A stretch of 64,000 bases of DNA from Protopterus annectens. Lineage: Eukaryota > Chordata > Ceratodontiformes > Protopteridae. Made by a program: the position numbers and the translations under genes. The notes beneath the pieces are model-generated. The model was not told the origin of the DNA. It worked only from the letters and a program-made list of their open reading frames with translations, and did no database searches. The DNA is taken from the NCBI RefSeq assembly GCF_019279795.1, contig NC_056725.1:1075711240-1075775239 (forward strand). Reading direction: 5' to 3'. Positions 55,032 through 64,000 of the stretch are shown piece after piece (within the stretch, counting starts at the first letter, position 1; every line of letters starts with the position of its first letter).

Positions 55032-57776
55032 ATGCTACTTAATGCTAGAAGTCTAAACCTCAAAATGTATTCACTTGAGGCACTCCTTAAAATGGAGAAC
55101 ATTGACATTTGTGCAATGACAGAGATCTGGTTCAAGGCTCCAGAGAGCACCACTGCATTACCAGGCTATAATCCATACCACACCTTCCGGCCGCCTAACC
55201 TGGACTGTGGAGGCATGTCCATATTCATTAAGGATAGCAACATGTCCAGGCTAGTTGCTCAGCATAATGCATCCGAGATTATCCAAGTGCAACTAACTTT
55301 GGGCAAGACCACAATCCAAATTGTAACTTGTTACAGATCCCCCACCATGCCCCAGGATTCCCACTTCTCATTTCTTGATGCACTGAAAAATATTAGGGTA
55401 CAACCCAACACCCTAAAAATGGGCAATTTCAACTACCCCACCATGAACTGGGAAAACTACTCATGTACCAACCCTTTTGCTCAACATTTTTCTGGAATTC
55501 ATAAATTCCAATGCCTGGGATCAAATTATCCACAACCCCACCAGGGGCAGCAATATCCTAGACCTGGTCATTACCAACATGGGCAACTAGTGTTCCACAG
55601 CAGAGGTCAATTCCTCATTGGTCAGATCCGACCATAAGCTAATCACCTTAGACATCCACATCCCGCCCCCAGCCCCCATTAGAGAAACCACCGTAAATAA
55701 TTTCTCCAAAGCCAACTTCACGCTTCTTAAGACAGAAGTGGCAAACTTCATGACACCCATGCAGATGGGCAATAGAGGTACGACTGCTGAATTCTACACA
55801 AATTCCCTTTATAAGCACTTTCACCAGTGCATGGATCATGCTATCCCTAACAGAACCAAGATGCTATCCTCCAAAAAAAGGAAGCCAATCTGGTGGTCCC
55901 CTGCCTTAAGCAAACTCTACAACAGAAGAAAGAAACTGTTGCAAAAAAGGTCAGCCTCAGTAAGAAGCTGAGATCCCTCATAAAATCCTCCAAAGCTAGT
56001 TACAAAAATAAAATTGCCACAGATTCTAAAGACAACCACAAAGCATTCTATAGCTCTATCAAGAATATCAATGGCAAAGCACAGATCTGATTTGAGTATC
56101 AGCACAATGGCACTAAATATACAGAACCAACTGATATTGCCAACATCCTGGCAGATATGTTCAGTGCTAACTTTACTCCCCTCTCTTCCTATAAAAGGCC
56201 CATCTCTATACTGGAAGAATGCAAAGTTCCTGTCATCACGGCTGCACAGGTAAAAAACACACTCTCCAAAGCCAAGAACACAGCATCCATGGGACCTGAC
56301 AACATCCCAGGCTGCATTCTACACAAACTGCAGAATGAACTGGAATCCCACCTTAGCACCATGTTCAGTCATAACCTCACTTCAGGCTTTGTGCCCATTG
56401 AATGGCGGACAGCAACGGTTATCCCACTCCACACGGGGGAGCCACCACAGACCCTGGGAAATACTGCCCCATTAGCCTAACGAGCATGGTCTGCAAGGAC
56501 ATGGAACATATCATTATGGATCTTATACACAAAGATATTGGTAATCTCCAAACTCTGGACCCCACCCAGTTCTGGTTTGTAAAAGGCAGATTATGTCTCC
56601 TAAACCTGATAGACTACCTTGAAGCAGTCACAAAAGCTGTACACGAGGGTAAGGTGGTTCACACAGCCTATCTAGATCTTGCCAAGGCTTTTGACACCAT
56701 CCCCCACTCTGGAATTATAGATAAACTCACTAAACTAGGTAGAAATCCCTATGTCACAAGATGGGTTGCCAACTGGCTCACTGACAGAACCCACACTGTG
56801 AAAGTAACAGACTCTAAATCCGACTTCAGACCAGTGACAAGTGGAGTACCACAGGGTTCAGTCCTGGGTCCTCTCCTGTTTGGAATCTACTTTTCTGAAG
56901 TACAGGCTAACACAGAAGGTCTTTGGCTAATGAAGTTTGCATATGACTACAAACTAGGAGCTATAATCAAAACTCCTAATGATTTGGACATCCTAAAAAA
57001 TGGCCTTATGGAGACAGATGCCTGGAGTCAAAGCCATGGCCTGAAGCTCAATTTCAAAAAGTTAATTGTCATCCCCTTTGGTAGAAACTCTACACCCATG
57101 AGCTAACACATACGTGGAAGTCTACTTAACACCAAAAGTTTGATAAGAGACCTTGGGACACAGGTGGACAGTAGTCTCTCCTTTGATAATCACATTGCCA
57201 CAGTTGTCAGGAAATCCTTCTATGTGGCACACTTCATCACAAAAGGTTTCTCATCCAGGAAAAAATAGGTCATTGTTCCCCTCTACTCATTACTCATTAG
57301 ACCTATTATAGAGTACAATTCCCCTTTTGGTATGTACCTCACAAGACATCTACAACAACTGGAAAGGCTGCAGAAATACCTCACAAAGAGGATTACCAGC
57401 CTCAAACAGATGACCTATGCAGACCATCTCAAAAAATTCCAGCTTTACTCCATCGCATATCGCCTACTCAGAGGCGATATCTGCATAACATATAAAGCTA
57501 TGTCAAACCCAGAGCTGCTGGACATGCTCCACTTAAAGAAATCCCAATCCATGCTCTAGGGACATAAACCTTGTCACTACAATAAACAAAACATGCTGGA
57601 GGGATACATTCCTGTCCCAGACACTTCCCACACTCTTGAATAAACTACCTATCTATATCAAACAAAGTTCCTCATTAGCACTCTTCAAGAGAAATCTTGA
57701 TGATTGGATGGGAAATAGGAAATTCACCCCTGTGATCACCTCTGTGTCTCTGCTCCATAGGAGCACAGGAAAATAA
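55032..57776 (+). pseudogene. CR1-like ORF2 of copy 8
   Basis: Endonuclease: MLLNARSLNLKM, ICAMTEIWFKAPEST, GGMSIFIKD, LKMGNFNYPTMNW (GDFN altered to GNFN), VRSDHKLITLDIHI. Linker: KPIWWSPALSKLYNRRKKL. RT: MGPDNIPGCILHKLQ, YCPISLTSMVCKDME, FVKGRLCLLNL, AYLDLAKAFDTIPHSG, GVPQGSVLGPLLFGIYFSE, and MKFAYDYKL (56,929-56,960) where FADD has become FAYD. Frameshifts near 55,490, 55,960, 56,250, 56,450 and stops near 57,106 and 57,266. Inactive. Confidence 0.88.
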
Positions 57777-57871
57777 TTTTCTTGGGTTGCGAAAGCCAGG
57801 GTACCTTTTTGGCTAGGCTTATATAGGCCCTACGACCAAAAGCCTAGTACCTACTTATGAACCTGTGAACA

Positions 57872-60330
57872 TACAGATATGCAGCATTTCCAATCATGTA
57901 GAGCCACACATTGCCCTATATGCAAGGCAGAGATCACCTCTGAGTAGTCTGTATGCCACAGTCTACAATGACAGTGATTTCAGATGATCCCCATTGAACA
58001 GATACCGAAGATGTGAAGTTCCCTTGTGAGGGACCATTGTGTTGTGTGCAACTGCCAGTTGTCCTTAGAAAAGTACATTACCAAATGGCCATTGCACTCA
58101 AATATTGGCATGCTGTGGAAAGAGTACATGGAGGTTATCAGTATGTCAATTTCAGGTGACTGTGTCCTCAGTTATGATGTATAAACATGTGTGGCCAGGC
58201 TTGGGTGTCCAGGTCTATCACCCCTGAGTATGTACATCACATGTGACTACTGGTGTGCTACTTACCGGGAACCTAGGTGTTACGATGGAAATGATACTAC
58301 ATATATACTTGCATGGATTTTATGACCATTAGTATGTCAACAGGCATTTGGTCATCAATACCCTCTTGTAGGATATTGACATAACTCACAGATGCTATGA
58401 CTGCTCACAGTTTGCAGGCATCAGCCAACATTGTCAGGCACATACATTCAGTTTTTGGTTGTATCATGGATTAATGGATTCCAAACAGTAGAGAACTCAG
58501 CACTGAGCCCTGTTGAACACTGCTGCTTACAGATCAGCTATTGGAGGTGGATTTCCCTATTTTGAGTTTGTGTTCTATCAGTCAGCCACTTAGTGACACC
58601 TATAATGATATTACCATTGATGCCTAAGCAGGTGGTTTTGTCGCTGATGCCTGAGTGGGTGATAGAGTCACATGGTTTGGCTAAGTCCAGGGGGTTGTAT
58701 GTCCTGATGTCCCCTCACTCAGGTCCTTGGTGACTGCCTTGGACATGTCCACCAAGTTTAACAGCCATAATCTTCTTGTCAGAAATCCAAACTGGGTAGA
58801 GTCAGCTCTTTGTAGATGACATATATGTTTGTTGATCAGCTCCATGATGATTTGCTACTCTGGAAAATAGGTGTATAGTTCCACTGGTTAGTTGAGGAAC
58901 CACCTCTGTGCAAGAGGATAACAGTTGCCATTGTCCAGTCAGCTAGGATGCAGCCAGTGGTTACAGTATGATTGCAAGGAGTTCCCAATGGTGTTAGTAA
59001 TCCTTGTTGGATCTCATGTAGGACTCAGCCTAGGATGTTTGCATGCCAAATACATGCTGTGTATTCCCCATAGAGAGACCAGTTAAGACCTACTTTGTAG
59101 ATATAGAAGGCATGGGATAGGTTATAGGAATGTCATGTGACACATGTGGTGGGGACAATGGAGTAAAGTTGATGCAAAACCTGTGGGACAACAGGTTAGC
59201 TATGAGTACAGATCCATTATATGTGATATCATTAAATACAAGTTCACTGTCAATTTGGGCTTTTCCTCTGAGGTTACACATGTAAATACACTGTGAGCTG
59301 TGGTTCTACTTTGTAGGGGGAGACTAATTTTGTCACATACTGTTTCTGCACAACGTCACAACAACACTATGTGTTTGTTTTAGCTGAGGAGGTTGTGCCT
59401 TCATTTTCAGGAGTGCACACTCAATCCAACTGTCACACAGCAATGTTCACCTTTTATTGTACAGCTTGCTAATGACAGTTGTCTACCAGGCAGGTTTGCC
59501 GTGCCATGAGGAACTTGTTTGCCTCCTCTCAGGTACAGCCAAGTCTATGCAGTTGTACTGCTGCTTACATAATGCATGGGTGTAGAGCTCTGCATACTTG
59601 CCTGTCCCATCTGGGGGGGGGGGAGTGCAGTCAAGCTATGTAAACCATCCGGTAGGAGGTAATACATTGCTTTGTTGAAGTATAGTTCTGTATTTTCTGC
59701 AAGGACGTTTAGATCTGATACTTAGTTTTAATGAGACTGATCTGTGGTCAGATCTCACCAGAGAGAACCTCACATTGGGGGGGGGCTGCAGTGATCACCC
59801 ATACAGGAAAACACATGATGCACTACATTGGTTTCCCTTGTGGGGATGTCATGCCACTGGTCCAGGGCATTGTAGTTAAGGGTGTCATCTAACCTTTGGG
59901 CAAGTGAGCTTCAGCACAACTAACCAACACAGTTGGTTGTTACTTAATGTCACCCAAAACCATGATGAACTGATATATCTTAATAGCACAAGGACATTCA
60001 AATAAGCACAATTCATGGAGCTGCTCCTGGAGCTGGCAGTGCTTGATTAGGTGCCCTACCAGCAGTGAATAGCACCTGTAGTGTATCCAGGAAATCACAG
60101 TGTTTCACCAAGTCTAGATCTGTACCTGTCATTAATGAATATGTATACACCACCTGCATTAACTTGTACAATGTCAGTTTGAGGTCTGAACATGTGGAAG
60201 GACGTGTAGTCTGGTACAGCTGTGGTGCTGTCCACAGCCTTGAACCAGGTGCCTTTGACTGCACAAATGTCTGCATATTCCAAGGTGGGGACACCTACCA
60301 CAGAATGGGGTTTTAGTGGGGTTTAGTGTT
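57872..60330 (-). mobile_element. CR1-like LINE, copy 9 (old)
   Basis: Minus strand, diverged. Endonuclease start: ADICAVKGTWFKAVDSTTAVP (60,210-60,270) and GGVYIFINDRYRSRL (60,110-60,150). Linker: CNLRGKAQIDSELVFND (59,225-59,281). RT remnants near 58,420-58,900, with LADACKL at about 58,410-58,430. The 3' end stops at LEMLHI, abutting the tail of copy 8 (tail to tail). Confidence 0.78.
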
Positions 60331-60364
60331 GCCATTCCCAGCATGTAGCATCATAACTATGATG

Positions 60365-60671
60365 TTGTATGAACATGGCATTCTCATTGGAAACCAACAA
60401 CAGAAAACACACAAACATCATAAAATTCAATGAAGCATGAATATGAGCAGAGAAAACAGGCAGAATACATTTTATTAACAAAATGGTGAGTGCTTTCGTC
60501 CAAAACTTCATCAGACAGTGCCATTACTTTCTGCCTCGTTTAAATAACATAATCAAGCACATGATAAATGACATCAGTGTCATAAATATTAATAAATATT
60601 CATAAATTACATCATAAATGAAGTACCCCTCTAAAGTGCATACAGAATGTAGTAACATGATTTTAAGACAT
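60365..60671 (-). mobile_element. PLE fragment D (terminal-repeat piece)
   Basis: AT-rich fragment with hammerhead motif, wedged between CR1 copies 9 and 10. CR1 copy 10 begins exactly where it stops, so one truncated the other. Confidence 0.65.
60483..60521 (-). ncRNA. Hammerhead ribozyme motif, PLE D
   Basis: CTGATGA (complement of 60,508-60,514) and GAAA (complement of 60,494-60,497) flank a short stem II (GTT with GAC around TTG). GAAA leads into AGCACT then C, a palindrome with one mismatch (AGCGCT expected). Stem I pairs for 2 bp next to the core (AC with GT). Confidence 0.6.
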
Positions 60672-63072
60672 ATTATAATTAACTATCCCGCCATAGATTG
60701 GAAAACCTACATATGCCAGAATGCAAATACCCAGAGATTCCTTGATTTTATCAATGCAAATGCCTTGGAGCAGCTAGTTGATACCCCCACAAGAGGTGAT
60801 AATATCTTGGAATTGCTATTAACCAACATGAGTAACCACTGCAGCACCCCTACAGTATCATCCTCCCTGGTAAGAACTGACCATAAAGTGGTCACATTCA
60901 AAGTCAGCATCTCCTCTGACCCCACTCTAGCTGGGGTCAAAATAAAAAAAACTTCTCCAAAGCTGATTACAACCTCCTGAGGGATGGTATAAACAGTTTC
61001 ACAGCCCCCTCCCCCTCTGGCAAAACAGGCACCAATGTCCAAATCTACACCAAAGTACTATACGAGCACTTATATAGATGCATGGAATCTGGAATAACTG
61101 ACAGGACAAATCCATCCTCCGCAAGGAAGAGTAAACCTATCTGGTGGACATCTGCAATAAATAAACTATATAACAAAAGAAAAATATTGCTGTCCAGGAT
61201 GAAGAAGGAGAAGGTGCCCTATTGGAAGCAATCTCTCCTTAGCCTGAACAAGCAAATAAGAGCACTAGTGAAATCCTCTAAAGCCAACCTCAAGTCCAAA
61301 TTGGCCACATGTACTAGAGACAATCATAAGGCCTTCTTCACATATGTCTGCAATCTCAAAGGAGGCACACAGATCTGTTCAAAACAGGTGGTCAAGGACA
61401 CCACATACACAAATGCTGTAGATATAGCCAATCTACTGGCTGACAGTTTCAATGAAACCTTCACTCCTTTGTTCCCCATTAGTAAATCAGGACATCCCCA
61501 GTAACTGTCCCCATTCCTTTATCTCTAAGGAACAGGTCATCGCTGCCCTCTCAAAGACAAAAAATGCAGCCTTCATGGGACCCAATAACATCCCAAGCTG
61601 CATCCTACATGAACTCAGGCATGAACTTGCAGCATGATTAGGCATCCTATTCAAAACAAAGCCTGAGTACCGGCTATGTCCAGCAGAATGGAGGACAGCC
61701 ACTGTCATCCCTTTGCACAAAGGTGGAGCTTCCACCAATCTGGAAATTATTGACCCATCAGCCTAACTAGCCTGATCTGCAAAGCCATGGAATGGATTAT
61801 CATGGACTTCGTTAACAGGGACATTGGCAACCTCCAAACATTCAACCCCATACAGTTTGTCTTTGTCAAGGGGAGGTCATGTCTGTTAAATCTGGTTGAA
61901 TTTTTTGAGAAAGTCACCAAAGCCACAGACAAAGGGAAGATGGTGCACACCACCTACATTGACCTGGCCAAGGCCTTTGACACTATTCCCCACTCGGGCA
62001 TAGTAGAAAACTCTCTCAACTAGGTATCAAGCCATATGTTATCAGATGTGTAGCAAACTGGCTCACTGATGGAACCCACCTAATCAAAATAGGGGAAGCC
62101 ACCTTAAGCAGTAGACCCGTAACGAGCAGCATACCCCAGGGATTGGTCTTGGGGCCTCTGTTATTCAGGATATACTTCTCTGAGGGGCAGGCCAAAACCA
62201 GTGGGCTATGACTGACCAAGTGTGCAGATGACTGCAAGCTAGGCATGGTCATCAATTCCCCAAGTGATGTGGATGTCCCCCAAGAGGGTCTCACCCAAAC
62301 AAATGACTGGTGCCAAAAACATGGCCTCAAACTAAATGCCAAAAAATGCATCATCATCCCCTTTGGTGAGAGTGATGTCCCCACATATTATCACATTAAT
62401 AACAATGTCCTAAGCATGCAATCAGTCATGAGGAATTTGGGCACCCAGTTTGATAACACCCTGAGTTTGACCACCATGTTGCTTCTACTGTATGGAAAGC
62501 TTTCTATATGGCACACCTCATAAGTAAGAGTATCTCATACAGAGACAAGGAGGGCATAACATCCCTGTATTCTTCCCTTATAAGGCCAGTTATTGAGTAC
62601 AATGACCCCTTCGACATGTACCTTGCAATACACATGCAGCAGCTGGAAAGACCTCAGAGGTTCCTGAAGAGATGAATCCAGGGCCTCAAACATCTATCCT
62701 ACACAAATAGGCTAAAATCCCTGTCCCTCTACTCAGTTTCATACAGACTTCTCAGAGGTGACCTCTGTCTGGCATACAAAGCAATCTCAGACTCCACCTT
62801 GATGGGACTACTGCATATTCACAAGTCAAGGTCCACTCGAGTAACCCATAAGCATGACCACACCTGGTCTGTGACATCTATAGGACTTGTTGGTGGGACA
62901 GATTTGAGTCCCGGAGACTCACCCATCTATGGAATAGACTCATTCTCCATATCAAGCAGAGTACATCATTGTCCTTTTTCAAGTGAAACCTGGATAACTG
63001 GATGGGAAAGAGAAAACACACCCCCTGGGATTTCACCAATGTCCCTGCTGGACAGGGGTTTTGGGTGCTAAA
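60672..63072 (+). pseudogene. CR1-like ORF2 of copy 10
   Basis: Endonuclease end: FINANALEQLVDTPTRGDNI, LVRTDHKVVTFKVSI. Linker: KPIWWTSAINKLYNKRKIL. RT: AAFMGPNNIPSCILHELR, AWRTATVIPLHKGGAS-like, FVKGRSCLLNLVEFFEKV, YIDLAKAFDTIPHSG (motif A), IPQGLVLGPLLFRIYFSE (motif B, near 62,130-62,185), TKCADDCKLGMV (62,215-62,250; FADD as CADD, both Asp kept). C-terminus: SLLDRGFGC. Frameshifts near 60,980, 61,500, 61,640, 62,010 and later, so inactive. Confidence 0.85.
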
Positions 63073-63145
63073 CATGGGCTAAACTCTTGGCTAGTCTTAT
63101 AAGGGCCTCAGGGCCAATAGCCTAGTAACTTGCTATGATCCTATA
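60672..63145 (+). mobile_element. CR1-like LINE, copy 10, 5'-truncated
   Basis: Starts inside the endonuclease (NYPAIDWKTY) and runs to the C-terminus, 3'UTR block GGCTAGTCTTATAAGGG and a decayed tail (CTATGATCCTAT) at 63,134-63,145. Confidence 0.88.
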
Positions 63146-63690
63146 CAACCTTTAAAAGTGTAACAACTTATCTAAAACATTTATAAAATATATAAAACTA
63201 TGGATATGCTTGAAACTTGTACTTATATAAGTTTTAAATGCATACATTTTGCGTAATAAAAAACTTAAGTCTTGAAGATAGGCATACCCAAGTACTACTT
63301 ATCCAGCTCAATACTACACCAATATAAAGACCCAATCTATACTTATGTATTTATTATGTACTAACAAAACACATATAGCAAATAGAAAAAAATTGAAAAA
63401 AAAATTGTTAAAATTCGTTGGTTGAAAAAATAATTTTGTAGAAAATGTCCTAGTGGAGACAGATAAAACAGCCTATAAATGTTCAAATGATATTCTTACG
63501 GTACATTATTTTATAAATGACCTTTTTAGAGCATTTAATTTAAGAAGACAATTTACTGAGCTGTACTCATTTTAACATGGCCAAGAATAAGCAATCAATA
63601 ATAGTTGCCATATTAATTCACTTTTTTTTTCTGAATGTAACATGCATGGGCCACCTCTTGGGCTTATAGCAACCTGTTAAATTATTAAAT
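63146..63690. other. AT-rich flank, probably PLE 3' noncoding region
   Basis: Lies 3' (minus strand) of the GIY-YIG remnant. No hammerhead core was found in it. Confidence 0.4.
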
Positions 63691-63699
63691 ACTTAAAAT

Positions 63700-64000
63700 G
63701 TTGGCCCTAACAGGACATGGCATGCTTGCCAAGTGCACTAGTGATTTTCTGCTTCATAATAGCAAATTTATGTTTGCAAATTCTAATCCTAACAGACCTT
63801 TTAGTTTTACCAACATAATATGCCAGGCATAACTGGCATAAAGCAAGGTATGCGACCTCTTTTGAATTAGAATTATATGTACCTTTCACATTATAGTTGA
63901 TACCCCTAATATCAAATGTCTGACAAAATTAATCTACAAATCCTACATGCTCCGCATTTTCTAATTCCCATTACTTTGCTATGTGCATGCTGTTCTTAGC
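63700..64000 (-). pseudogene. PLE E GIY-YIG endonuclease remnant (runs off window)
   Basis: Minus strand: FDIRGINYNVKGTYN, then SKEVAYLALCQLCLAYYVGKT, SVRIRICKHKFAIM and TSALGKHAMSC. This matches the GIY-YIG segment of PLE A and B, including the paired Tyr motifs, Arg and His. Stops occur just upstream (near 63,920-63,960) and after HAMSC. The RT lies outside the window, if present. Confidence 0.75.

Larger units (their letters stand above)
53940..57868 (+). mobile_element. CR1-like LINE, copy 8, nearly full length
   Basis: Plus-strand ORF1 (54,017 to about 55,000), ORF2 (55,032-57,776), 3'UTR block and one tail unit TTATGAACC at 57,856-57,864. The leader just before ORF1 (GAGGAAAACAG, AGTACTTAATAAATAA) matches the leader of copy 7. 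Confidence 0.9.

Overview
This window looks like intergenic, repeat-saturated DNA from a large-genome vertebrate, most plausibly a lungfish, caecilian or other amphibian, or a basal fish; the sequence alone does not settle which. The reasons are nested CR1-clade, L2/Rex1-like and RTE-like LINEs, Penelope-like elements (PLEs), Tc1 transposons, a retroviral solo LTR, a Myb/SANT gene of the PIF/Harbinger kind, and very long (CA)n tracts. No host exon, tRNA, rRNA, operon or CRISPR array is recognisable. Almost every protein-like stretch is transposon-derived and broken.

Layout. 1-2.2 kb: 5'-truncated CR1-like LINE (-). 2.7-3.6 kb: first copy of an unclassified repeat made of 250-330 bp modules. 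3.85-4.5 kb: RTE-like reverse transcriptase remnant. 4.9-8.4 kb: Myb/SANT gene remnant (-). 11.9-13.6 kb: complete but dead Tc1 element with TA duplications. 13.7-15.9 kb: PLE (-) with RT, GIY-YIG and a hammerhead-ribozyme motif. 17.1-21.0 kb: two paralogous gene remnants facing each other, each with a homologous 69-nt exon. 24.0-30.3 kb: an L2/Rex1-like LINE carrying a 2A-like motif, interrupted by a CR1/Tc1 nest and by a 734-bp solo LTR. 30.5-35.5 kb: RTE and old CR1 fragments. 36.2-42.7 kb: the best CR1-like copy (-), whose ORF1 is split by a PLE with inverted terminal repeats and a 15-bp target duplication. 42.8-46.3 kb: nested tandem repeats and a 37-bp minisatellite. 48.5-50.9 kb: CR1 copy with a fold-back end. 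51-53.6 kb: tandem modules, compound microsatellite, second copy of the unclassified repeat. 53.9-63.1 kb: three CR1 copies in alternating orientation with a PLE fragment between two of them. 63.7-64 kb: another PLE endonuclease remnant.

How the parts work together. The main CR1-like family encodes ORF1 (CX2C zinc finger plus SGNH esterase) and ORF2 (AP-like endonuclease plus reverse transcriptase) 13 nt apart, and ends in an 8-bp tail repeat (ATGAACCT). PLE fragments at four loci carry hammerhead-type cores with a short near-palindromic stem III. The most interesting signals are the hammerhead set, including a C3-G8 to U3-A8 covariant pair, the inverted-repeat PLE, the conserved 69-nt exon pair, and tandem modules upstream of two CR1 copies that may be 5'UTR monomers.
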